Part shown: positions 17,052-23,787 of the stretch, in pieces
Numbering within the stretch: position 1 is the stretch's first letter
How the letters are laid out: each line of letters starts with the position of its first letter
Assembly: GCA_044221555.1 (NCBI GenBank)
Contig: JBGAOY010000004.1
Location: forward strand, 310,001 to 374,000
Source of the DNA: JAEUJM01 sp044221555
GTDB taxonomy: Bacteria > Actinomycetota > Acidimicrobiia > Acidimicrobiales > DATDAH01
Reading direction: 5' to 3'
DNA: 64,000 nucleotides
The notes under the pieces: generated by a model
Databases searched by the model: none
What the model was told of the DNA's origin: nothing
The model's input: the letters and a program-made list of their open reading frames with translations, nothing else
Translations under genes and position numbers: made by a program

Positions 17052-17108
17052 CCCCGGTCGGCGGACCGCCACCGCGCGCTGAAGGCAACGGGAGTTCGTT
17101 GGTTTGCG

Positions 17109-17630
17109 ATGCACACATCCCTGAGGACCGTCGCGGTCGCGCTAACGCTCGTGGTCGGCTGCGCCCTCGCCGCCATCCTCACCGCCGGGACGGCGCTGGC
17201 CGCGGGCGCCCAGTTCCCGACCGAGACGACGGTCGCCCCCGGGTTCCCCACGGCCACCACGGTCGCGCCAGGGTTCCCCACGGCCACCACGGCCCCGGTG
17301 GCCACCACGCTCCCGGTCACGCCCACCACGACCGCCGGTAGCGCCCCGACCCCCACCCAGGTCGACCAGACGCCGGCCAGCGACACCACGGGCGATCCCG
17401 ACGCCAGCCGCACGGTGTGGATGGCCATCGCCGGCCTGGGCGTGGTCGCCTTCCTGATCATGGTGCTGACCATCATCTACGCGCGCCACACCCGTCCCGA
17501 CCGCTGGCACGGCGGGCAGGACGACTGGGTGGTGCCCGACTCGCCCGACGAGGTGTTCGCGCCGACCGCGGCCCGGTCCGTGTTCGAGCACCAGGAGGAC
17601 GAGCAGGGGTTCTGGTGGGCCGAGGACTGA
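17109..17630 (+). CDS. small exported/membrane protein with Thr-Pro repeat linker
   Basis: A 173-residue protein I do not recognise. It has a signal peptide or N-terminal anchor (residues 1-35, SLRTVAVALTLVVGCALAAIL). This is followed by a Thr/Pro/Ala-rich linker with two near-identical copies of TTVAPGFPTAT. A transmembrane helix follows near residues 102-122 (TVWMAIAGLGVVAFLIMVLTII), and then an acidic cytoplasmic tail ending in FWWAED. The topology suggests an outside linker and an inside tail, or a cell-wall-spanning anchor. The ATG at 17109 is preceded by GGGAG at a rather long distance. Confidence 0.65.
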   Translation: MHTSLRTVAVALTLVVGCALAAILTAGTALAAGAQFPTETTVAPGFPTATTVAPGFPTATTAPVATTLPVTPTTTAGSAPTPTQVDQTPASDTTGDPDASRTVWMAIAGLGVVAFLIMVLTIIYARHTRPDRWHGGQDDWVVPDSPDEVFAPTAARSVFEHQEDEQGFWWAED

Positions 17631-17649
17631 TCGGAGCACCGTCCGCCAC

Positions 17650-17655
17650 TACCGT
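17650..17655 (+). promoter_or_regulatory. -10 box (TACCGT)
   Basis: TACCGT ends 6 nt before the ATG at 17662, a leaderless-type spacing. No Shine-Dalgarno sequence is present. Confidence 0.35.
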
Positions 17656-17661
17656 GTAGGC

Positions 17662-17895
17662 ATGGCTGAGGGGCTCGACGTCGAAGCGATGCTGCAGCGG
17701 TTCCGAGAGCGCGCGGCCGCGGTCAAGAAACGCAACCTGCCGCCGGTCGCGGGCGAGGAGCGGGCCAAGTTCATCGCCGCGGCACAGAACGACTTCCAGG
17801 ACTTCGGCATCATCGGGGATGCCCAGGCCACGCTCGAGGACGGGATCCTCGTCCTGCGTGTCGACCTGCGCCCGCCGGATCAACGCGAGCCCTGA
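17662..17895 (+). CDS. hypothetical small protein
   Basis: A 77-residue soluble protein that I cannot assign. It starts MAEGLDVEAMLQRFRERAAA, has a basic amphipathic helix (AAAVKKRNLPPV) and a beta-rich C-terminal half (GILVLRVDLRPPD). There is no signal peptide or known motif. The start is backed by the TACCGT box. It lies 13 nt before the DUF4202 gene, so the two are probably one transcription unit. Confidence 0.6.
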   Translation: MAEGLDVEAMLQRFRERAAAVKKRNLPPVAGEERAKFIAAAQNDFQDFGIIGDAQATLEDGILVLRVDLRPPDQREP

Positions 17896-17908
17896 CCCCG
17901 GACGCCCG

Positions 17909-18493
17909 GTGGACCGACTGCGGCACGCGCAGGCCGTCGCCGCGATCGACGCGGCCAACGCCGACGACCCGAACACGCTGGTCTGGGCCGGTCGGGAGCG
18001 GCCGAAGGAGCTGCTGCACGCCGAGCTCATGACCTGGTGGGTGCAGCGCCTGGACGACCACGCCACCGAGGCGCAGTTGCTGGCGGCCCGAGCGCACCAC
18101 CTGCGCCGGTGGGCCCTGCCACGCGACGCCTACCCCGACGGCCGAGCCGGGTACCTGCGGTGGCGCAAGGACCTCAACGCCCGCCACGTCGCCGAGACCG
18201 GCACCATCATGGCCGACCTCGGCTACGACCCGACCGAGATCGCCCGGGTGCAGGAGCTCATCGCCAAGGCCGGGCGCGCGTCCGACCCGCAGGTGCAGAC
18301 CCACGAGGACGCGCTCTGCCTGGTGTTCCTCCAGACCCAATTCGCGTCGCTGGCCGAGCGGTTGGGCGACGACAAGACCGTCGAGGTCGTGAAGCGCACG
18401 CTGTCCAAGATGAGCCCGCGGGGCCGGAGCGAGGCCCTCGAGCTGGCGCTGCCGCCCCACGAGCGGGCGCTGGTCGAGCGCGCCCTGAGCTGA
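17909..18493 (+). CDS. DUF4202 family protein
   Basis: A 194-residue protein matching the DUF4202 family: AIDAANADDPNTLVW at the start, GRERPKELLHAELMTWWVQ, then AARAHHLRRWALPRDAYPDGRAGYLRWR. Conserved His residues (AHHLRRW, ARHVAETG, THEDALC) look like an HD-type metal site, and members are often described as HD-like alpha-helical proteins. No function is established that I know of. The GTG at 17909 is chosen because homology begins there. It sits directly downstream of the small hypothetical gene. Confidence 0.8.
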   Translation: MDRLRHAQAVAAIDAANADDPNTLVWAGRERPKELLHAELMTWWVQRLDDHATEAQLLAARAHHLRRWALPRDAYPDGRAGYLRWRKDLNARHVAETGTIMADLGYDPTEIARVQELIAKAGRASDPQVQTHEDALCLVFLQTQFASLAERLGDDKTVEVVKRTLSKMSPRGRSEALELALPPHERALVERALS

Positions 18494-18568
18494 CGACGAC
18501 GCGTCCCCTCGCGGCCCCGCCGCCGTGCGTGCCCTACGCTGCGTGCGATTACCGGTCGCTCAGGGAGA

Positions 18569-19408
18569 ATGCAGCCAATGGTCTGTGGCAACTGCGGGGC
18601 ATCGAACGTGGAGGGCGCGAAGTTCTGCACCACCTGCGGGTCGTCGGTGGGTGCGGCGCCGGCGCCGGGCGGCGCGCCGTTCGCCCCTCCCGGGGCGCCC
18701 CCGCCGCCTCCGCCTGCCCCCATGGCACCGCCGCCACCACCGCCGGTGGCACCGCCGCCCCCCACCTCGCCCCAGCCGGTGATCCCCCACACGCCCGCCC
18801 CCGCGCCGCCGCCACCGGTGGCACCCGCGCCGCCTCCTCCGGCACCCATGGCACCGCCGCCCGTCCCCACCCCGCCGCCGCCGATGGCGCCTCCGGCTCC
18901 CCAGGTGCCGCCCCCGCCCCCGGGCATGCCACCACCCCCGCCCGGTATGCCGCCGCCGCCCGGCGCGCCGCCGGTCCCGGGCGTTCCCGCGGCGGTCGCG
19001 CCTCCCGTCGTCGGTCCCGACGACCCGCATCAACTGGGCTTGGCCGTGGGCCGTCTCGGCTCGGCGGCTCGGCGCCACGGCAAGGTCGCGTTCACGGTGG
19101 CGTCGGCGTTGCTCACGCCGGGTGAGGTGGTCGAAGCCGTGGTGCAGGGCCGGTTCCAGGGCGAGATCGGTGCGGCCGTGCTCACCGGCAACCGGGTGCT
19201 GCTGGTCAACGAGGCCCAGTGGCACGCCGCGTCCGAGACCGTCGCCATCGAGCCGTCGCTCACCGTGCAGGGATGGCAAGACGACTCGGTCGCGTCGCTG
19301 ATCTTCCAGTCGGGTGACCGCACCGCCACCATCGAGGCCATCGGCGACCGGCAACTGGCCCAGGAGATGGCCGGCCGCGTTCGGGCCAAGGTGGCCGAGG
19401 CCGGGTGA
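18569..19408 (+). CDS. zinc-ribbon, proline-rich protein with C-terminal PH-like domain
   Basis: A 279-residue, three-part protein. An N-terminal zinc ribbon (CGNCG and CTTCG, residues 6-27) is followed by a proline-rich stretch of about 120 residues dominated by PPPP and APP runs. The C-terminal beta-rich domain of about 120 residues contains EAVVQGRFQGEIGAAVLT and VLLVNEAQWHAASETVAI and resembles bacterial PH-like domains. No membrane helix is present, so it should be cytoplasmic, possibly a scaffold. A second zinc-ribbon/proline-rich gene at 33840 has a membrane domain instead. A TACGCT box at 18535 could be its promoter. Confidence 0.7.
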   Translation: MQPMVCGNCGASNVEGAKFCTTCGSSVGAAPAPGGAPFAPPGAPPPPPPAPMAPPPPPPVAPPPPTSPQPVIPHTPAPAPPPPVAPAPPPPAPMAPPPVPTPPPPMAPPAPQVPPPPPGMPPPPPGMPPPPGAPPVPGVPAAVAPPVVGPDDPHQLGLAVGRLGSAARRHGKVAFTVASALLTPGEVVEAVVQGRFQGEIGAAVLTGNRVLLVNEAQWHAASETVAIEPSLTVQGWQDDSVASLIFQSGDRTATIEAIGDRQLAQEMAGRVRAKVAEAG

Positions 19409-19442
19409 GCCAACCGGCTCGCCGCTGACCGCGGTCGCCCGG

Positions 19443-19448
19443 TACACT
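19443..19448 (+). promoter_or_regulatory. -10 box (TACACT) of tRNA-Gly
   Basis: TACACT ends 12 nt before the mature 5' end of tRNA-Gly. The other two tRNA genes in the window have TACAGT and TAGAGT boxes 11 nt upstream. Confidence 0.5.
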
Positions 19449-19460
19449 CGGTGCTCACAC

Positions 19461-19535
19461 GCGGACGTGGCTCAGTGGTAGAGCATCACCTTGCCAAGGT
19501 GAGGGTCGCGGGTTCGAATCCCGTCGTCCGCTCCA
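19461..19535 (+). tRNA. tRNA-Gly (anticodon GCC)
   Basis: A complete cloverleaf. The acceptor stem is GCGGACG with CGTCCGC, discriminator T, and CCA is encoded in the genome. The anticodon stem TCACC/GGTGA has loop TTGCCAA (anticodon GCC), and the T arm carries GGTTCGAATCC. Confidence 0.95.
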
Positions 19536-19551
19536 GACAGCAGTAGGCGAG

Positions 19552-19579
19552 ACGGCCGATCCCCCCGGGGGTCGGCCGT
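19552..19579 (+). terminator. hairpin terminator after tRNA-Gly
   Basis: A perfect 8-bp stem (ACGGCCGA with TCGGCCGT) extended inward by a C5/G5 stem. It lies 17 nt beyond the tRNA and is followed by only a weak T tract (TTCTGCT), as is common in high-GC actinobacteria. Confidence 0.6.
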
Positions 19580-19695
19580 TCTGCTGGCGGCCACCAGCCC
19601 GGTGCCGGTGGCACCGGGCGTGGCCTTCGGCGCTGCGGGCGACACCTGGTCGCCGCCGCCAGGGAACCCTGGGCCGGGGTCGGGGGGTCAGCCGC

Positions 19696-19701
19696 TACAG
19701 T
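19696..19701 (+). promoter_or_regulatory. -10 box (TACAGT) of tRNA-Cys
   Basis: TACAGT ends 11 nt before the 5' end of tRNA-Cys. It gives this tRNA its own promoter after the terminator at 19552. Confidence 0.5.
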
Positions 19702-19712
19702 GGCCCGCTCAC

Positions 19713-19787
19713 GGCGGCGTGGCCGAGTGGTTCAGGCAGGGGCCTGCAAAGCCCCGTACGCGGGTTCGATTCCCGCCGCCGCCTCCA
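19713..19787 (+). tRNA. tRNA-Cys (anticodon GCA)
   Basis: The acceptor stem is GGCGGCG with CGCCGCC, discriminator T, and CCA is encoded. The anticodon stem GGGGC/GCCCC has loop CTGCAAA (anticodon GCA), and the T arm is GCGGGTTCGATTCCCGC. Confidence 0.95.
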
Positions 19788-19995
19788 GAGACGAATGGCC
19801 TTCGGTGCTGCTGGTCGTCCGCGTTCGTGGTCGTCACTTCCTGGCAGTGACCCGCCCTTCGTTGACGCAGTAACGTCCCAGGCGCGGGCGCGGACAAGAG
19901 GAGAGGTCTGCGAGGAGGGTGAGACTGTTCTTGGCGGTGACACTGTTCTGCCCCTTGCTGGGGGTGGCGCGGGAGACGGCGCCGAGGTTCACGGG

Positions 19996-21195
19996 ATGAA
20001 CCACCGAACCCGGGCGGTCATCGCGACGCTGTGCCTTTGTGCCGCCAGCGCGTCCTCCGGCGTCGTCGCCGCAGCGCAGGAGGCCGCGCCCGAAGGCATG
20101 CCGACGGTGACGGTCACCCCGACCACGGACCTGGTCGACCACCAGGTCGTCGTCGCGACCGGGTCGGGCTTCGCCCCGAACGCGATCGTCCGCATTCTGC
20201 AGTGCGAAGCCGGTGGCACCGGCTTCGACGACGGCTGCATGTTCCCGCCGGCCACCGTCGCCTTCACCAACGGCCGCGGCCTGTTCAGCGAGACCTTCGG
20301 CGTCGCCGCGCTCATGCCGGTGTTCGAACAGCCACGCTTCGATTGCCGGGCGGCACCGGGGGCGTGCGAACTTCGTGCCGTCGCCGACGCGGCCGACCCC
20401 GTGGTCGTCAGCCTGAGCTTCGACCCCACGGCGCCGGCGGCCCCGCCACCGTCGCTCACGGTGACTCCGAACACCGGACTGGTGGACGGCCAGACCCTGC
20501 AGGTCGCGATGTCGGGGGTGCGGCCTCGGTCCGCCGTTTGGGTCTTCGCGTGTCGGGAGGAGATCCCCTCGGCTCGCCAGTGCCCGAACTTCCTGCTCAC
20601 GGGCCTCTACGCCGATCTGGACGGCACGCTGAGCGTGCAGTGGCGGGCCCGCGCCATCATTGTCGTGGGGGACGACAACGAGGTCGACTGCCGGGTCGAG
20701 CACTGCTTCGTGGCCGCCTCCAAGGCGCCGTGGGAGGAGGACGTCCCCATGGTGCCGCTCGAGTTCGATCCCGACGCGCCGCTCAGGCCCGACGCGACGA
20801 TCTCGGTGGAACCGAGCAGTGGGCTCCAGGACGGCCAATCGGTGCTGGTGGAGGGGACGGGCGGGTTCGCCGGGGGCGATGTCCTCTTGCAGCAGTGCCT
20901 CGCGGACGGCACCCTCGACGGGTGCGACCATGACATCCTGTCGACGTCTTACTGGCTCGGTCGCGACGGTGGGTTCTCGGTGCACCAGACGGTCAAAGCG
21001 CACTTCTTCACCGTCGATGGCCGGAGCGTGGACTGCCGGGTCGACCAGTGCGAGATGCTGGCGGAGTTCGGCGATCGCCTCGGCGGTATCTATCAACCGG
21101 CCCGCGCGGAGCTGTCGTTCGCGCCCGCGTCCACGCCGCCGTCGACCTCACCGTCAGCCACGCCGACCGCGGTCGAACCCCGCTTCACGGGCTGA
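19996..21195 (+). CDS. secreted protein with three neocarzinostatin-like repeats
   Basis: A 399-residue exported protein: signal peptide at residues 1-32 (RAVIATLCLCAASASSG ... AAAQE) followed by three tandem Ig-like domains. Each opens with a TVTPTTxLVDxQ-type motif (TVTPTTDLVDHQ, TVTPNTGLVDGQ, SVEPSSGLQDGQ) and carries paired Cys residues, as in the neocarzinostatin/macromomycin apoprotein family. Those apoproteins bind enediyne chromophores, but the fold is widespread in actinobacterial secreted proteins. No enediyne biosynthesis genes are nearby, so an antibiotic role is not supported. The C-terminus is a Ser/Thr/Pro tail. It is probably a surface adhesin or binding protein. Confidence 0.75.
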   Translation: MNHRTRAVIATLCLCAASASSGVVAAAQEAAPEGMPTVTVTPTTDLVDHQVVVATGSGFAPNAIVRILQCEAGGTGFDDGCMFPPATVAFTNGRGLFSETFGVAALMPVFEQPRFDCRAAPGACELRAVADAADPVVVSLSFDPTAPAAPPPSLTVTPNTGLVDGQTLQVAMSGVRPRSAVWVFACREEIPSARQCPNFLLTGLYADLDGTLSVQWRARAIIVVGDDNEVDCRVEHCFVAASKAPWEEDVPMVPLEFDPDAPLRPDATISVEPSSGLQDGQSVLVEGTGGFAGGDVLLQQCLADGTLDGCDHDILSTSYWLGRDGGFSVHQTVKAHFFTVDGRSVDCRVDQCEMLAEFGDRLGGIYQPARAELSFAPASTPPSTSPSATPTAVEPRFTG

Positions 21196-21545
21196 CCGGG
21201 ACGCGTCGGCATGTTCGCCCAGTGGTGCGACAACTCCCGGCCCACCATCTCGACCGGGTCCACCGGTTCCACGAGGACTGGTTAGGCGACGCCAGCCTCC
21301 TCCTCCGACAAGGCGACCCGAAAGCCCCGGTCGAGTAGCCGAACACAACCGGCTCCACTCGGTACATCCCGGCCCTACCGAGAACGGATCGACCGCCAAC
21401 ACCAAGCCGTCACCCAGCGAGACCAGCACCACCAGCAGCGCCTCAACGGCGCGGGCCATCAACATCGAGATCCAACACCGCACCGGCCGCACGCATGGCC
21501 GAGCAGTCGATCTCGCGGTCTCGCAAGCGCAGCGCGGGAGGCTCG
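21196..21545. other. 350-nt stretch without a recognisable gene
   Basis: Between the secreted protein and the PIN gene I find no convincing coding frame, RNA or repeat. Short open frames here have atypical composition for this genome and no homology that I recognise. It is the place where a PIN antitoxin would be expected, so it may be decayed sequence. Confidence 0.4.
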
Positions 21546-21962
21546 GTGTCTTCGTTCCTCGTCCTCGACAGCGAGGCCCTGAGCGCGCTCGCCGGCGCGG
21601 ACGAGCGCGGCGTCGCCGTTCGTCGTGCACAAGCGGTCCTGGCAGAAGCGGCACGGCGGAACGCGCTGGTGCGTGTGCCATCGGCGGTCCTTGCCGAGGT
21701 CTACCGGGGCACTCGTCGCGATGCAGCGGTCGACCGTGTCGTTGGTCGGGCGAATCGAGTCGTGCCGCTCGACCATCGGATTGCCCGTACCGCTGGTGGC
21801 CTTCTCGGACGAGATGGCCTCGACTCGTGCCATGCCGTGGATGCATCGGTCGTTGCGACGGCAGTCCGCCTCGGTGGCGCCGTTGTGCTGACCGGCGATC
21901 CCGACGACCTCCGCTCGCTGGCGCGGGAACATCACAACCTGGCCATTGTCCCGATTCCCTGA
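21546..21962 (+). CDS. PIN-domain protein (VapC-like)
   Basis: A 138-residue PIN-fold ribonuclease candidate. The four acidic positions are visible: Asp in FLVLDSEALSAL, Glu in AVLAEVYRGT, Asp in CHAVDASVVATAV and Asp in VVLTGDPDDLRSLA. The GTG at 21546 is chosen because GGGAGG lies 4 nt upstream; an in-frame ATG at 21495 would add 17 basic residues. VapC toxins normally follow a small antitoxin gene, but none is visible in the upstream 350 nt. It is either an orphan, uses a distant partner, or is a remnant of a pair. The Fic toxin gene follows 185 nt later. Confidence 0.75.
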   Translation: MSSFLVLDSEALSALAGADERGVAVRRAQAVLAEAARRNALVRVPSAVLAEVYRGTRRDAAVDRVVGRANRVVPLDHRIARTAGGLLGRDGLDSCHAVDASVVATAVRLGGAVVLTGDPDDLRSLAREHHNLAIVPIP

Positions 21963-22100
21963 GGACAGGCGACAGGCGGGCGCTCCGCACCAAGATCTCG
22001 CGTGAGTGAAGGCGTGATTGCCGACCCGGCGATTCCGGGGAAGGCCGGGTCCGACCGCCCCGAGGACTGCGACTCGGGTCGTCTGCGGCTATCGCCGATG

Positions 22101-22144
22101 TTTCTTCCGATAACATGGTTCTCACGGACATTTCTTCCGAATAA
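22101..22144 (+). promoter_or_regulatory. two direct repeats in the Fic promoter (candidate operators)
   Basis: TTTCTTCCGATAA at 22101-22113 and TTTCTTCCGAATAA at 22131-22144 start exactly 30 bp apart (about three helical turns) and end 3 nt before the ATG. They are AT-rich islands in GC-rich DNA. Autoregulation by the winged-helix N-terminal domain of the Fic protein is a natural guess. Confidence 0.5.
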
Positions 22145-22147
22145 ACG

Positions 22148-23659
22148 ATGCCTCGACGACCTTCCACGCCTTGGCCGACCACTCCAGGATCGGTGTTCTA
22201 CGGCGACGCTGCCAGCGGCGCCACGTTGTCTCGCGCCGTGAAGGACGGCCGAATCCGTCGATTGGTCAGGGGTCTCTACAGCGCCGACCTGCGGGCTGAG
22301 CCGGCTGAGCTCGTCGCTCGGAACCGCTGGTCTGTCCTGGCTCGACTCGTGCCTGACGCACTCATCGCGGATCGCTCTGCGGCCGAGGGGGGCATGCCGA
22401 GTCAGGGAGTGCTCACGGTGGTGTCCTCACAGCGCGCGGCGAACCTGGACCTGCCTGGCCTGGTCGTCGCTCCTCGTCCCGGTCCGGGACCGCTCGCCGA
22501 TGACCTGCCCTGGGCATCGGGCCTGCGCCTGACGTCGGACGCCCGGACTCTCGTAGACAACGTCGCAATCTCCAGAGGTCGCGGCGGGAAGATCGCCCGC
22601 ACCCTGTCACGTGCCGAGCTCGAGGACTGGCTCGTGCGGAAGTCGCAGACGCGCCCGGACGGCTGGTTCGCTGATCTGCGCGACCGGGCCTCGGAGATCT
22701 GCGACGAACTCGGGGTGTCCGAGCGCCGGGCGCTCGTCGAGGATGTCATTGGGGCTGCGGCGGGCACCCGGAGCGTCCGGTCCGGAGTGGGCCCGCTCCT
22801 TGCCGCTCGGGCGGCCGGACAGGAATACGACCCTGATCGAATCGTCCGGCTCGACCAGTTGGCCGACTTCCTGGTCGCGATCCCCGCAGGGCTCGATGTC
22901 CCGTCGGAGATGCCAGCAGGGCCAGACGACCACACGACCTCACTACCCTTCTTCGAGGCCTACTTCTCGAACTTCATCGAAGGAACTGAGTTCTCGGTGG
23001 ACGAGGCCGAAGCCATCGTCGAAACCGGCGACATACCGCAGGGCCGACCCGCCGACGCTCACGACGTCCTCGGCACGTACGAAGCCGTACGAGATCCCGG
23101 GCTCCGTGGTGAGGTTCCATCGACCGTCGACGAGTTCTTCGCCCTCCTCGAGCGAAGACACCGTCTCATCATGAGCGGACGGTCCGACAAGCGTCCCGGC
23201 CTGTTCAAAGTGGACCCGAACCAGGCGGGTTCGTACGTCTTCGTCGCGCCGTCGTTGGTCGAAGGGACATTGCGAGAGGGATTTCGACGCTTGGCCGACC
23301 TGCCTCCTGGCTTCCCACGAGCCTTGTTCGAGCTCTTCCTCATCACCGAGGTGCACCCCTACGACGACGGCAATGGGCGAGTCGCTCGTGCCGCGATGGG
23401 CGCCCAGCTCACTGCCGCGGGCCAGACACGGATCGTGGTGCCGATCGTGTTTCGCAACGAGTACCAGACGGCGCTGAGGAGCGTGTCCCGCGATGGCCGA
23501 GCCGAGCTCTACGCGCGCACGCTCGCGTACGTCTGGCGCTGGACAGCCGCCATGCCATGGCACGACCGCGGCGCGGTCGACGGCTACCTGGCGGCGACCA
23601 ACGCCCTCATCGACTCGACTGATGCTGAACGCACCGCTGTTCAGTTGGAGCTGCCCTGA
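22148..23659 (+). CDS. AbiEi-like antitoxin domain fused to Fic AMP-transferase
   Basis: A 503-residue fusion. Residues 1-165 resemble the AbiEi-type winged-helix antitoxin family (GATLSRAVKDGRIRRLVRGLY ... DALIADRSAAEGG). Residues 230-500 are a Fic domain with catalytic motif HPYDDGNGRVAR at 403-414, matching HPFxxGNGRxxR with Tyr for Phe, so it should be active. An inhibitory-helix motif, SNFIEG at 274-279, fits (S/T)xxxE(G/N) and lies N-terminal to the Fic core as in self-inhibited Fic proteins. Fic enzymes transfer AMP to target proteins. Codon use looks less GC-biased than neighbours, hinting at transfer. The start is 3 nt after the second operator-like repeat, with no Shine-Dalgarno sequence. 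Confidence 0.85.
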   Translation: MPRRPSTPWPTTPGSVFYGDAASGATLSRAVKDGRIRRLVRGLYSADLRAEPAELVARNRWSVLARLVPDALIADRSAAEGGMPSQGVLTVVSSQRAANLDLPGLVVAPRPGPGPLADDLPWASGLRLTSDARTLVDNVAISRGRGGKIARTLSRAELEDWLVRKSQTRPDGWFADLRDRASEICDELGVSERRALVEDVIGAAAGTRSVRSGVGPLLAARAAGQEYDPDRIVRLDQLADFLVAIPAGLDVPSEMPAGPDDHTTSLPFFEAYFSNFIEGTEFSVDEAEAIVETGDIPQGRPADAHDVLGTYEAVRDPGLRGEVPSTVDEFFALLERRHRLIMSGRSDKRPGLFKVDPNQAGSYVFVAPSLVEGTLREGFRRLADLPPGFPRALFELFLITEVHPYDDGNGRVARAAMGAQLTAAGQTRIVVPIVFRNEYQTALRSVSRDGRAELYARTLAYVWRWTAAMPWHDRGAVDGYLAATNALIDSTDAERTAVQLELP

Positions 23660-23787
23660 CGCCGCGACGCACGCCCTGGGGCGCCGACTGTCGCGTCGTC
23701 CCACGTCCACGATCCTCAAGGTCGGCCGCCATAGTTCCGATGGCCTAGTACCGAGGTACCGGGCGATGAGGAAGTGACAGGGCGCAC

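Noticed and set aside
19996..21195. Enediyne antibiotic self-resistance apoprotein.
   Set aside because: No polyketide or enediyne genes are nearby and the protein has three domains with a wall-type tail.
21459..21935. Minus-strand 158-codon frame over the PIN gene.
   Set aside because: It overlaps the PIN gene fully and has no recognisable motif. The plus-strand frame has the four conserved acidic residues and a good ribosome-binding site.
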